Shown: piece after piece, positions 44,055 to 53,076 of the stretch | Layout of the letters: each line of letters opens with the position of its first letter | Numbering within the stretch: the first letter of the stretch is position 1 | Assembly: GCA_964396165.1 (NCBI GenBank) | Contig: CAYNEF010000004.1 | Location: forward strand, 32,947 to 96,946 | Reading direction: 5' to 3' | Length of the DNA stretch: 64,000 nucleotides | From: CALCZU01 sp964396165 | Lineage (GTDB): Bacteria > Bdellovibrionota > FAC87 > UBA2466 | Notes under the pieces: generated by a model | Seen by the model: the letters and a program-made list of their open reading frames with translations, nothing else | What the model was told of the DNA's origin: nothing | The model's database searches: none | Position numbers and translations under genes: made by a program

Positions 44055-44888
44055 CTACTTCTTCTTTTTCTTTCGTTTGTCCAGTTCTTCAGGCAATGGG
44101 TATTTGTTCCAGATGATGAATCCTGTGATTACGCTGGCCGCTAGCATGACAAGGCTCAAGATTTGTCCCATGGTTAGGCCTAAAAACAGATACCCGACTT
44201 GGGCATCTGGCTCTCTGAAAAACTCTACAATGAATCGGGACAAAGTGTAGCCTACCAAAAAGAGGATAGTCAGTTGTCCGTCTCTTCTTAAATGCCTCTT
44301 TAAAAGCCACAAGACTGAAAAGAGTACGACGCCTTCCAAGAAAAATTCATAAAGTTGAGAAGGGTGTCTTGGGTCGGGGCCTCCTTCTTTAAAGATCACT
44401 GCCCAGGGTACGGTAGACACGCGTCCAAATAATTCCCCATTGATAAAATTACCCATGCGTCCCATCGCAAGACCTGTGGGTGTCGCAAGCGCCATTGCAT
44501 CGGCAAGATTCCAAAATGGAATCCCCTTTTTGCGTGCAAAAATAGTAGCCGCAACAATTACTCCCAGTAATCCTCCGTGGAAAGACAACCCACCTTTGTA
44601 AGTTTGAAATAAATAGAGCGGATTTTCCATTAGCGACTTCGGATCGTACACAAAGCAATAGATGATTCGTGCACCGATAACCGCACCGACAAGCAACCAC
44701 AACACAAATTGGTCCATGTCTTCAGGTGTGAATTTAAAGCGCTCTTCTTTGGCAAGCTTTTGTAAAAGCACTTTTCCCAAGATGAACCCGCCTACATACA
44801 AAAGCGAATACCAACGGATTTGTAACGGGCCCCATAAGTGTAAAAGTACAGGGTCGATATCAGGTTGCATGAAATAGGCGGATAGCAT
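44055..44888 (-). CDS. lgt: Prolipoprotein diacylglyceryl transferase
   Basis: A 277-residue inner-membrane enzyme with about seven TM helices that transfers diacylglycerol to lipobox cysteines. The Lgt signature is GRMGNFINGELFGR, with GGLSFHGGL (the catalytic His) and FREPDAQVGYL also present. The C-terminus is a Lys-rich tail. It fits the many lipoproteins in this window. Confidence 0.94.
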   Translation of the reverse strand: MLSAYFMQPDIDPVLLHLWGPLQIRWYSLLYVGGFILGKVLLQKLAKEERFKFTPEDMDQFVLWLLVGAVIGARIIYCFVYDPKSLMENPLYLFQTYKGGLSFHGGLLGVIVAATIFARKKGIPFWNLADAMALATPTGLAMGRMGNFINGELFGRVSTVPWAVIFKEGGPDPRHPSQLYEFFLEGVVLFSVLWLLKRHLRRDGQLTILFLVGYTLSRFIVEFFREPDAQVGYLFLGLTMGQILSLVMLAASVITGFIIWNKYPLPEELDKRKKKKK

Positions 44889-45027
44889 ACGGATAATGCT
44901 ACCAGCTGTCTAAAATAGACTCAACTTGATGTGACACTTTTCGCACTTTAAATGTACTCCGACTGTCTCTCCAGACTGGGAGCACTGGCACAGCCTATGC
45001 TCATCCTATAATGAGAAATAAAACTGT

Positions 45028-46170
45028 ATGCGATTAGAGTACGTATTCATATTGAGTGTGTTTGTCTTAGCAGGATGCTCGCTTGAGAAGTCCTCCGGGA
45101 CAATCAATGCGATGGTTATTCATTATAGTGGTGCGGGATGCAAATTTTCCGTGTCTGAGCAGCCCATTACCACACTGGATAGCGTCACTGAAATGCGTGG
45201 AAGTGTAGGCAGAGTCGTTCGTTCTGATTTAGATATCAACTCCAAACCTGAAATTTTAGACGAGTATTTTGGTTTTCGCCCTGTAGATGTGCAATTTTCT
45301 AAAAGCGGCTCCAGTTATGGTGCGCTTGATTCAGATACGCTGTTTGCCACAAGCCTTTATTATTCCATCGAACAAGGGTATTTAACCTTTCAAAAATACG
45401 GTGTGGATTTTAATACCGTAGTCCCCAATCTTTCTGAAACGAGAATTGTCCATAAAGCCAAAAGCACGCAAGGTAGTGGCTCACGCAAAAGTGAAATCCA
45501 CGACAACGCCGAGTTTCTGGCAAACCGTTATACGAAAAACGGCCAGATGAATGTAAAAAATTTCTTTTTCTCTTATCCAAATGTAGACACGAAGGAAGTG
45601 CCACTGGGTTTAAATGTGGGAGTTTTGGTACATGAGTTTTCTCATCTCGTATTTCATTGGCAGTTCTTTGAAAATGCTTACCGCAATCTCAATTTTGTAA
45701 ATACCACAAAGCCTACAGAAAATACTTTGGCTGCATTGGATGAAGGAATGGCAGATTATTTCGGTTTTATGGCAACAGGCGATCCTTCTTTCTTTTTGTG
45801 CAGTTACCCCAATGAGGACAGAGGGCTTACCAAAAGCAAAAGTTTCACCCCTGAAATAGTCCAGTCGATGAATTCGACAGACGCTTCCAGTTTTGATTCA
45901 CACGAAGGTGGCGCGGTTTGGGCGGCTATTCAATATGAAATCGGAAATAAAATAGGGCATGACGTAAACGCCAAATCCCTTGTCCAGTTGATGCCTTATT
46001 TGGCAACGTGTGCTGACACAGCCAATGGTAAAAACATTACTGCTGATTTTGGTGACATCGCAAAATGCCATAGTGCACTTTTAAGCACGCGTGCCGATTC
46101 AAGCAATCAAAGCAGTGACGTCAAAGCGATTTACAATAAGTACCTCGGAAGTTACGGAGGTCGGTTTTGA
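45028..46170 (+). CDS. Lipoprotein with zinc-metalloprotease (gluzincin-like) site
   Basis: A 380-residue lipoprotein (lipobox VLAGC). Residues 202-206 are HEFSH in LVHEFSHLVFHW, and 33 residues later Glu239 occurs in ALDEGMADYFG, giving the HExxH...E layout of thermolysin-type enzymes. The protein should be an envelope metalloprotease, though no family name can be assigned. The next gene starts by a TTG overlapping its stop. Confidence 0.8.
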   Translation: MRLEYVFILSVFVLAGCSLEKSSGTINAMVIHYSGAGCKFSVSEQPITTLDSVTEMRGSVGRVVRSDLDINSKPEILDEYFGFRPVDVQFSKSGSSYGALDSDTLFATSLYYSIEQGYLTFQKYGVDFNTVVPNLSETRIVHKAKSTQGSGSRKSEIHDNAEFLANRYTKNGQMNVKNFFFSYPNVDTKEVPLGLNVGVLVHEFSHLVFHWQFFENAYRNLNFVNTTKPTENTLAALDEGMADYFGFMATGDPSFFLCSYPNEDRGLTKSKSFTPEIVQSMNSTDASSFDSHEGGAVWAAIQYEIGNKIGHDVNAKSLVQLMPYLATCADTANGKNITADFGDIAKCHSALLSTRADSSNQSSDVKAIYNKYLGSYGGRF

Positions 46171-46796
46171 GATATCTGATTCTTCTACTGATTTTTTGCA
46201 GCATTGCTGAAGCACGTTACCGTGCGGTCCCTCTCATGCCGCCTCCACGAAATACGGCAGCAGAGTCGACAAAGTTAAAGGCAACAAAAACAAATTCCAA
46301 TACAAGTGCAGAAACTCTCGCTTCCATTCAATTCGGAATGTACGGGGGAGGCGGTTTGTCTAGTTCAGAAGCCTTTGGGCTTCAGTGGCTCTGGGGTGGA
46401 AAAATAGATTACCGTATCAGTGTATTAACTGATCGTCTGCGCATTAGACCGTCTTTGGGTTATTTTAGAAAAAGTGAAATAGAAGGTTCTGTTACCATCG
46501 CTCAAAATGTCGTCGATATCGGGTTGGGTGCTGATTGGCTTCTTATTAAAAGCAAATATGCAGATTTATCTTTAGGATTTTTAAACCACGTGGACCTGGT
46601 TTTTAGTAATGTCTCACTTTATGGGACGAGCGGCACTTCTCCCCTAGGAATGCGTTACCGCTTGGCCCCACTTGTGGGCACACAACTTCATCTTTCTAAA
46701 ACCCTAGTGCTCGCTGCTGATTTGGAATATGGTATGATCCCACAAACAGCTCGAACCTATGGAGCCTGGTCATTAGGAATCGCCTTTCCCTTTTAA
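46167..46796 (+). CDS. Outer-membrane beta-barrel-like protein
   Basis: A 209-residue protein starting at a TTG with SD ggagg 6 nt before it, overlapping the upstream stop. The signal peptide is MRYLILLLIFCSIAEA. After a Thr/Asn-rich stretch come ~10 beta strands (IQFGMYGGGGLSS, WSLGIAFPF at the end). Terminal Phe fits a BAM-assembled barrel. It is coupled to the metalloprotease lipoprotein. Confidence 0.7.
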   Translation: MRYLILLLIFCSIAEARYRAVPLMPPPRNTAAESTKLKATKTNSNTSAETLASIQFGMYGGGGLSSSEAFGLQWLWGGKIDYRISVLTDRLRIRPSLGYFRKSEIEGSVTIAQNVVDIGLGADWLLIKSKYADLSLGFLNHVDLVFSNVSLYGTSGTSPLGMRYRLAPLVGTQLHLSKTLVLAADLEYGMIPQTARTYGAWSLGIAFPF

Positions 46797-46885
46797 TTAA
46801 ATGAAAAACATTGCCCGGTAACTAAGCAGGCGCAAAACTGCCTTGATAAAAAATAATCTTAATTCGTATTTTTCTTAAAAAATGC

Positions 46886-47296
46886 TTAAGCCATTTCAGG
46901 CTGAGAAGAAACTGTCGGTGTGAAGTTTAAGCTCTCTTCACGTTTTTCTTCTGCTTCCATCTCCGCTTTGCAGTTGATGCAATAGGTAGTGACGGGACGA
47001 GCAAGAAGACGTTTTACACCGATAGGTTCGCCGCAGGATTCGCAAATCCCGTAGCTTCCGTCGGCAATTTTATCCAAGGCTTCTTGGAATTTTGGAATCA
47101 ATTTTCTTTGACGGTCTTTTACGCGCAATTCGAAATTGCGTTCAGATTCAAGAGTAGCCTGATCGTTGATATCAGGTACGGCAGTCGATGTTTCCATCGA
47201 GATAATGTTGCGTTGAAAACTGGATTGAAGTTCTGACAGTTGATTTTGCAGAATTTCTTTTAGTTTTTTGATTTCTGTTTGCTTCATTTTTGCCAT
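46886..47296 (-). CDS. DksA/TraR-family zinc-finger protein
   Basis: The start is at 47296 because gagg lies 8 nt before it. The ~136-residue protein has a coiled-coil N-terminal half (IKKLKEILQNQLSELQSSF) and a C4 zinc finger CESCGEPIGVKRLL...YCINC. Acidic residues at the coiled-coil tip (PDINDQATLESE) resemble DksA-type RNA-polymerase binders. It may regulate transcription with (p)ppGpp. Confidence 0.88.
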   Translation of the reverse strand: MAKMKQTEIKKLKEILQNQLSELQSSFQRNIISMETSTAVPDINDQATLESERNFELRVKDRQRKLIPKFQEALDKIADGSYGICESCGEPIGVKRLLARPVTTYCINCKAEMEAEEKREESLNFTPTVSSQPEMA

Positions 47297-47467
47297 TTCC
47301 ATACCCTCGTTTCTATAAATAGATAGCTGCCTGTTTACACACCATCTGATTTCTTCATCCCCATGCCGTCTTTGCACGGCTTAATGGGTGAATGTAGCAG
47401 AATCACGCAATTAGTCAATCGTATCAATTAGTTAATTAAGTGTATGATATTGCAGGGGTTGAGGGGA

Positions 47468-47579
47468 AGCGGTCTTTTTGATTGAAGCCACCGGAAGAGC
47501 TTTCAGACAAATATGTGTTTCGGGGCCACATAAGGGGGAGGAGGCAAATGCCATCCAGCTCTTCCGGGACTTTTCCGCT
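47468..47579. ncRNA. Structured intergenic element, candidate RNA
   Basis: In the 47297-47627 gap, a perfect 11-bp inverted repeat (ccggaagagct 47491-47501, agctcttccgg 47557-47567) encloses a hairpin tatgtg/cacata (47512-47517, 47527-47532) and a short ggc/gcc hairpin, while agcgg/ccgct (47468-47472, 47575-47579) closes the outside. This is a multi-stem layout typical of regulatory RNAs. I do not recognise the class, and the strand is undecided. Confidence 0.4.
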
Positions 47580-47627
47580 AAGAGAAGCCAATTAACTTAC
47601 GTTCAACGAGGCTTCCTAACAGCAACT

Positions 47628-48419
47628 TTAGTGGTTCCTTGTTCCGCGCGGCACACGGTAGCGAGTAGGATCTTGTCCCACTTGATTCGTGTTCGTTTGG
47701 TAACCAGGGGCCAAATTCGGATTTTGCGGCAGACTGACTGTCGGTGTACCGGGCGCAGAAGGCGTTACCGGACACATCACTGTAATGTTATCGCAACCGC
47801 CAAACGGAGGCAGCGACGGCGGACGAGGTAGCGACGGGTTGGTCGGTACACTCGGGTTCACAGGATAATTTATCGTAGGTGTCGTCGGACTTGTCGGGTA
47901 CGTCGGAAAATACGGACTAATCGGATTTGTCGGCGAATAAGGTGGAATACCTGTAATCGGTGGATAGTACGGATTCGGATTCGACGGGACAAAAGGGTTG
48001 TAGGGATTGTATGGGTTATACGGATTTCCACTGACTGGGGGAATCACTCCTAAATTGGGTCCTACATAAGGGTTGCCGCCAAAACCAGGATTAGTAATGC
48101 CGGGAATTTGCGAATAGGGATTTAATCCATACAACTGGTTAATCAGTTGTTGATTCGTTGAAACCATTTGAGTGAGCTGCGAAATGTTCGCTTCCGTGTA
48201 GGGATTATATAATGTGGCAGTATCGTAACAACTGTCGCAGCAAACAGGTTGTTGCACGGGTGCGCAATAGTCGTATGTGTTGTACATGTCGACGCCGAAA
48301 GAATAGAGATTGTATCCGCCAACAACATAAGTTGCGTCCCAGCAGTCTTCTGCATGAGCGACAGGGGCGATGCTCGCAAATACGGCGAGTAGTACTAACT
48401 TTGAAAACAACTTTTTCAT
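47628..48419 (-). CDS. Secreted Pro/Asn/Tyr-rich repetitive protein
   Basis: The start at 48419 has SD gagga and a signal peptide (MKKLFSKLVLLAVFASIAPVAHA). The 263-residue protein begins with a Cys/Tyr-rich segment (AEDCWDATYVVGGYN, CAPVQQPVCCDSCYD), then a long NPYNPYNPYNP/PTNPS/PSLP low-complexity region. It is probably an extended surface or matrix protein, cross-linkable by Tyr or Cys. No enzyme domain is visible. Confidence 0.7.
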   Translation of the reverse strand: MKKLFSKLVLLAVFASIAPVAHAEDCWDATYVVGGYNLYSFGVDMYNTYDYCAPVQQPVCCDSCYDTATLYNPYTEANISQLTQMVSTNQQLINQLYGLNPYSQIPGITNPGFGGNPYVGPNLGVIPPVSGNPYNPYNPYNPFVPSNPNPYYPPITGIPPYSPTNPISPYFPTYPTSPTTPTINYPVNPSVPTNPSLPRPPSLPPFGGCDNITVMCPVTPSAPGTPTVSLPQNPNLAPGYQTNTNQVGQDPTRYRVPRGTRNH

Positions 48420-48698
48420 TTCCACTTCCTCGTATACTCCGCGTGCTCGGAGTTGAGGCGTTACACCTCGTACACAACAGCAATGCACGCGTGTATTAGA
48501 GGAGCAAGCGGTGTGCCATGGAAATCCCTCATAAAACATCACAAGATGTTGTGCAGCGTCGTCTTTTAGGAGGGGCCTTCATGCGTGGCACTGCGCGATG
48601 CCTTTATTTTTGGATAGATAGGCTGTAAATTATATGAACAAACACCCTGACCATTTTCGCCGATTAATCTCAAGCATCATTTTAAGGAGTCTCGCGTT

Positions 48699-49547
48699 AT
48701 GTTAAGAATCCTTTTTGTATTCTCGTTGTTTCTTTCAAACTTACTGTTAGCTTCTGCTGAATTTGTTCCGTTGCAAGAAAGGGCAGAGGGACATTCACTT
48801 ACTGGCGCGAGTTTGCAGAATGACAGTCTGTACTCCAATCCCGCAGGCGGTGCTTTTCAAAAAGTTTATTCACTCGACGGACAGTACGCTTTAAAAAATG
48901 GATTTGCAGTTTCGGTTTTAGATACACGCACATCAGATTTGGGAGGTGGCCTGGGTTATTTCCGTATGCCGGTAGAGGGAGCTCCGGAAGGGACTGACAA
49001 TACACAAGGGGCGCGCGCTGCTTTGTTCAGCAAAACTTCCGAGACAGTTGCATTCGGTGCTACTGGGAAAATGATCTGGAGCCCTTCGATTGCGACTCCA
49101 AAAGAAGGCGAAGTGCGCACAAGCGAAAAATTAATTGATGTGGACTTAGGGATGCTCACCAATTTTGGAACCATCCAGTTCGGTACCAATATGCGAAATA
49201 TTATGGGTGGCAATGAAGCTCTTGGAATCAAGCGTGAGATGGCCCTGGGTGGACGAATCAACTGGAATCAACTTTTATTTTTCTCACTCACGATGGTCAG
49301 TGATATTTCCTATTTCAAACTCTCTAGTTTAAAACCCTATGAGTACGGTGTGGGCGCTGAGTTCATGACGCCTTATTACTTCGCAATTAAAGGTGGCTAC
49401 CATTATCGCACAGAAGCGGGCAACTCCACCTGGAGCATGGGCGCAAGTTTTATCAGCCCAAAATTTAATTTGCACTATGCATTGGAATTGCCCCAATACG
49501 AAAACGGAAATCCGGAACACACGTTCGGGATGACCGTCTTTTTATAA
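48699..49547 (+). CDS. Outer-membrane protein, PorV/FadL-like
   Basis: A 282-residue protein with SD aaggag and signal peptide (MLRILFVFSLFLSNLLLASA). The mature start (AEGHSLTGASLQNDSLYSNPAGGAF) follows the PorV/FadL-like pattern seen also at 24206-25363. Glycine-rich beta strands follow. The end (HTFGMTVFL) is a barrel-type terminus. The DUF1207-like gene starts 15 nt downstream. Confidence 0.75.
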   Translation: MLRILFVFSLFLSNLLLASAEFVPLQERAEGHSLTGASLQNDSLYSNPAGGAFQKVYSLDGQYALKNGFAVSVLDTRTSDLGGGLGYFRMPVEGAPEGTDNTQGARAALFSKTSETVAFGATGKMIWSPSIATPKEGEVRTSEKLIDVDLGMLTNFGTIQFGTNMRNIMGGNEALGIKREMALGGRINWNQLLFFSLTMVSDISYFKLSSLKPYEYGVGAEFMTPYYFAIKGGYHYRTEAGNSTWSMGASFISPKFNLHYALELPQYENGNPEHTFGMTVFL

Positions 49548-49561
49548 AACTCTAAAAAAAT

Positions 49562-50365
49562 ATGCGAAAAAACTACTGTGTATTACTTGTCCTTGTGACA
49601 ATTATCTGTGGTGTACGTTTGTCTGCAGCTGAGATCGGCATGGAGCTTCTCCCAAAGGGAAGGCCGTTTCGTCTCGCCATAGCAGATCCGAGAGAAGTGC
49701 AGATGTCTTTGTCGTTTGAAGGCGACTCCAATGTGCACGCGAACATCGGCAATTATTTTTCTCTTGTTTCTTTCAGACCCAAAGACGATTCAGATTGGGA
49801 TACACATTTCGGTCTAGAAGGTGGTGGCTTTTTTACCATGAAGCAAGCTGACAGCCGCTTTCCACTGGAAACAGCCGACGGGTTGATTGGGATGTACACG
49901 GAAACACATAAGGGGCCCTTTCAAGCGCAGATGCGCTTCACACATATTTCTGCTCACTTGGCAGATGGAAGCACAGATTCTCCGATTGCCTACTCGAGAG
50001 AATTTATTACAACAAGACTTGGGTGGGTACCGGCAGAGGAAGCCCATTTGTATGTAGGCGCGCAAAGAATCATCAATACGACTCCGATCGTAAATCCGTG
50101 GACGTTTCAATTAGGCGGCTCGTATTTTTATCCCGCAAAATCTTTTAAAATTGTTCCGTTTGTAGCGACAGATTTTAAATGGCGTGAAGAGAGTGAATTT
50201 AACCCTAGCTGGGGTATCAAAGCAGGAATTGCTTTGAATAATCCGCCTGAAGCTTTCCGCTCGTTTCGTTTCTTTTACTCCTACTACACAGGAGCTGATC
50301 CTCGGGGGCAATTCTACAACCGTCTCTATACCACCCACTCGTTCGGCATCGAAATGCAAATCTGA
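49562..50365 (+). CDS. DUF1207-like outer-membrane protein
   Basis: A 267-residue protein with a signal peptide. The mature start MELLPKGRPFRLAIADPREV resembles the LLPxGxLFxPLxADPRxP opening of DUF1207 proteins, followed by alternating beta strands and a C-terminal HSFGIEMQI typical of a beta barrel. It follows another barrel gene by 15 nt and is probably cotranscribed. The family's function is unknown. Confidence 0.72.
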   Translation: MRKNYCVLLVLVTIICGVRLSAAEIGMELLPKGRPFRLAIADPREVQMSLSFEGDSNVHANIGNYFSLVSFRPKDDSDWDTHFGLEGGGFFTMKQADSRFPLETADGLIGMYTETHKGPFQAQMRFTHISAHLADGSTDSPIAYSREFITTRLGWVPAEEAHLYVGAQRIINTTPIVNPWTFQLGGSYFYPAKSFKIVPFVATDFKWREESEFNPSWGIKAGIALNNPPEAFRSFRFFYSYYTGADPRGQFYNRLYTTHSFGIEMQI

Positions 50366-50367
50366 GT

Positions 50368-51168
50368 TCAAAGTTCGAAACAGTCGATGCAGTATGCCGC
50401 TAACTTCTCATCTTTAGATGATTTTACAATTTCGCGGGCTTTGGAAACACTCTCGATAAAATGTTCCTTTAATCGGACGAAGTCTTTTTCGGAAAGCGAA
50501 ACTACCGATGAGTAGTGAAGATTTTTTGTCTGAGGTTGTTCGATTAATTGCATCGCTTTCAAGCGCCAGTTTAAATGGTGTTTACGAATGTGGGGACTAT
50601 CAGAAGTTAGATAAATCTGTCGGCCTGTGTTTATCCACTTATTTCCCTCCTGTTTTACAACGCCACATCCTTCCAAAAAACTTAAGATCGGTGAAAGAGT
50701 GCTAAAAGGGAGCTGAAAGTACTTACTCAGACTTTCTAAAGTCTGAAGAGAAGTAATTGAAGTCGCCATGTCTACGGCAGCATACAACCAGAGGGAATAG
50801 TAAGTAGCCTGCGTGATTTCTGGAAAGCTCTCGACATCTTTTATCCGTTCACTCAGTTTGTGGTGAGTTTCCTGTAAATTTTCGAGTTTCTTTTTATAGT
50901 AAAACTTCAAATCTCGAGATCCTGCTCTAGCAAAACCAATCTGCATCAAAAAAAATTCGCTTTCAGATTCAGTGTGCCCAAAAAACTGGTTAGCGCGCAT
51001 GCCTTGCTCCAAACTCAAGTGGGCCAGTCCGTCCAAAATTCTTGTGATGTATGCCCCATCGCACTCTAAGGCAGTTGCGAACTGGGATTTGATCCCACGC
51101 CTACCCAGTCCGCCGCCCAGGCGGGAGTGGAGGTATTTTTGATAGTTTGTTGTTTCGAAAATATTCAT
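50368..51168 (-). CDS. TIGR02147-family protein (likely regulator)
   Basis: A 266-residue protein. The N-terminal ~70 residues have a helix-turn-helix-like portion (SQFATALECDGAYITRILDG) and the C-terminal part has the TIGR02147 pattern (EVTQATYYSLWLYAAVD-like segment, then a winged-helix HLSP/LEGCGVVKQEGN stretch). The family is abundant in Bdellovibrio and Fibrobacter and is presumed to regulate transcription. It is divergent from a secreted GNERGGG protein, with a perfect palindrome in between. Confidence 0.82.
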   Translation of the reverse strand: MNIFETTNYQKYLHSRLGGGLGRRGIKSQFATALECDGAYITRILDGLAHLSLEQGMRANQFFGHTESESEFFLMQIGFARAGSRDLKFYYKKKLENLQETHHKLSERIKDVESFPEITQATYYSLWLYAAVDMATSITSLQTLESLSKYFQLPFSTLSPILSFLEGCGVVKQEGNKWINTGRQIYLTSDSPHIRKHHLNWRLKAMQLIEQPQTKNLHYSSVVSLSEKDFVRLKEHFIESVSKAREIVKSSKDEKLAAYCIDCFEL

Positions 51169-51190
51169 ATTAATAATATCTTACTTTAGT

Positions 51191-51213
51191 TAACTTGATT
51201 TTTAATCAAGTTA
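51191..51213. promoter_or_regulatory. Palindromic operator candidate between TIGR02147 gene and secreted gene
   Basis: Taacttgatt (51191-51200) and aatcaagtta (51204-51213) are perfect complements around a 3-nt centre. A further half-site-like ttgatta lies at 51226. The site is 22 nt upstream of the regulator start and ~98 nt upstream of the secreted gene, as expected for an autoregulatory operator. Confidence 0.55.
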
Positions 51214-51310
51214 TATATTGTTTTTTGATTAAAATACAATGGAAATATGATTTGATGCGTTATATTGTGCCGTCAGCTCAATCAAGGGTCACCAAACGAG
51301 GAGTCTGAAA

Positions 51311-51931
51311 ATGTATAAGTTAAATGGAAAAAGTTGGTTAGTTTTTATGGGTTTTTTCTCAGCGTTAGCTATCGCTGGAAATGAACGTGGTGGTGGTACA
51401 GCACCTCCACTTGCAGTAATGCCCAAAGATACTTTGTATGAATGTAATATCAAGCTAATCCAATTAGGGGGAGCGGGAATGCATCTACCGGTATTTAGTA
51501 CTGCCGTACAAACTGCGGGATGGAAACAAGGCGAGGTCGCAACTACACGCCATATAGATTTAAGTAAAATTTCGAATTGGTCGCATACTACATTAGAAAA
51601 TTTGGGCAGATTGGGCGTGCAAGAAGTTCCAGTAGAAAAACTTCCTGAAGCCGCAAAGTTTGCTGGGGAGATAAGCCTCGATATTCAAATTGTCGATTAC
51701 CACGGACACGAAGTTACACTAAAGGATGAGGATTTAGCAGTTGTAATGCGCACTATCGTCCAAGCGTCCAATGGGGACACTGAAAAGGAACAGAAGTCTG
51801 AAGCAGGCTCAATGCAACCTTTGACCTCCAAACGGAGCGTAGTCAGTAGCGTAAAATCTACTCTCAGATTTCCTGGTGGAAAGATTTTGGATCAAAGAAC
51901 ATTAGAAGCTGAATGTAAGCGCATCCAATAA
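51311..51931 (+). CDS. Secreted protein with GNERGGG mature N-terminus
   Basis: A 206-residue protein with SD (gagg) and signal peptide (MYKLNGKSWLVFMGFFSALAIA); the mature protein begins GNERGGGTAPPL. Two cysteines only. The centre is beta-rich with a long charged region. No catalytic motif. It shares its mature start with the protein at 53911-54831. It is divergent from the TIGR02147 gene at 50368-51168. Confidence 0.75.
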   Translation: MYKLNGKSWLVFMGFFSALAIAGNERGGGTAPPLAVMPKDTLYECNIKLIQLGGAGMHLPVFSTAVQTAGWKQGEVATTRHIDLSKISNWSHTTLENLGRLGVQEVPVEKLPEAAKFAGEISLDIQIVDYHGHEVTLKDEDLAVVMRTIVQASNGDTEKEQKSEAGSMQPLTSKRSVVSSVKSTLRFPGGKILDQRTLEAECKRIQ

Positions 51932-51945
51932 ATAAAAAATACAAA

Positions 51946-52113
51946 CTCGCCCTGACTGAAGGACAAATCATTTAATTGAGTGGATTTGTGTTGGGGCGAG
52001 AGTTCCGTGGAGAGGTCTCGGGTGGCATAGACCTATTGAGGTCATCTCATGCCACCCGAAACAATCCATACCCCCATCCTAACGAGGGTCATAGCAATTG
52101 GGTAGCTAGGATG
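51946..52113. other. Three consecutive hairpins in the 51932-52182 gap, candidate structured RNA
   Basis: Hairpin 1: ctcgccc (51946-51952) with gggcgag (51994-52000), plus inner acaaatc/gatttgt. Hairpin 2: tcgggtggcat (52018-52028) with atgccacccga (52049-52059), plus inner gacct/aggtc. Hairpin 3: catccta (52075-52081) with taggatg (52107-52113). All stems are perfect. No T-run follows the hairpins, so they are not classical terminators. Confidence 0.5.
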
Positions 52114-52182
52114 CGGCATATTAGATGTATCGCGTTAAAATTAGTGTTAACTGTATGTGTCAATTCTGCCGAAAAGTAGGGC

Positions 52183-53040
52183 GTGGAAGAGTTGATCGAA
52201 ATATTCAGAGACTTCTTGCTCGACATGGCAGGAACTCGCAAACTTGCGAAGCAAAACCGTGTTCCTTTGATCGCATCCAGCCTCGCGTTCTTTTCCATCT
52301 TCTCGCTTTTTCCTTTTTTGATTCTTTGCTTTGCTGGAAGCCAGTACCTGTTTCGAAAAATTAGTTCAGTCGAAGTAGAGAACCAGGAAAAACTGAAACA
52401 GTTTATCGATTCTATTCTCCCGTCCACTGATCCAGGAGTTTCCAATAATTTTTTGGAAATCTTAAAGACTAATTCTCTCGCCAATATTTTTAACGTGGCA
52501 TTGTGCGCTTGGTCTGCGTATCAACTATTTGGTGTTCTTCACTACGCATTCGAACAAATTTCTGAACGCCGCACGGAAAGAAATGCCATCATCACCAATC
52601 TCATCAGTCTAGTTTGTTTTATGGTGATGGTGGCGACTAGTACACTGCTGCTTCTTGCTTCCACAACCGACGTCAGTATTTTGAAAGCACTTTTTCCGGA
52701 ACAGTTTGGCGGCTGGGATGTATTAAGCATCAAACTCCTTGTGGGACTTGTGGGCACTTTAAGTGTGATTGCGAGCATCACGTTTATTTACAAATTAATG
52801 CCCTTGCAAAAAGTGAAACTGATTTTTGCTTTTCGCGGCAGTGTTTTATTTTTGACGTTCTTTTTTCTCGGCAGGATTTTTTACGAACTCTATGCCAAAT
52901 ACTATAGCTTTATGAATGCAGGAACATTCGGCCCCTTTTTCACCTTCATCATGATGATTGTCTGGATCTACTACGTCAGCCGCTGCTTTCTCTTCTCCGC
53001 CCAGTTTGTTATCTATCAGCAGGAAAAGAGCCTGGCTTAA
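52183..53040 (+). CDS. YihY/BrkB-family membrane protein
   Basis: A 285-residue protein starting at GTG, with about six TM helices. The family pattern shows in LIASSLAFFSIFSLFPFLIL, the mid segment AYQLFGVLHYAFEQI and a C-terminal FTFIMMIVWIYYVSRCFLFSAQF. The family was once called RNase BN but is now regarded as integral membrane proteins of unknown role. The SD is weak (gtaggg just before), so a later start is possible. Confidence 0.85.
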   Translation: MEELIEIFRDFLLDMAGTRKLAKQNRVPLIASSLAFFSIFSLFPFLILCFAGSQYLFRKISSVEVENQEKLKQFIDSILPSTDPGVSNNFLEILKTNSLANIFNVALCAWSAYQLFGVLHYAFEQISERRTERNAIITNLISLVCFMVMVATSTLLLLASTTDVSILKALFPEQFGGWDVLSIKLLVGLVGTLSVIASITFIYKLMPLQKVKLIFAFRGSVLFLTFFFLGRIFYELYAKYYSFMNAGTFGPFFTFIMMIVWIYYVSRCFLFSAQFVIYQQEKSLA

Positions 53041-53076
53041 AAGCTAAACTCCTATAATAGTTGAGGCTATTTCAAT

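Noticed and set aside
47478..47831. 117-codon plus-strand frame over the structured gap
   Set aside because: It overlaps the real minus-strand secreted gene and its translation is Arg-rich and without family features.
48593..48609. tggcactgcgcgatgc upstream of the barrel gene as a sigma54 promoter
   Set aside because: Spacing between the GG and GC elements is off by one, and the site has little other support.
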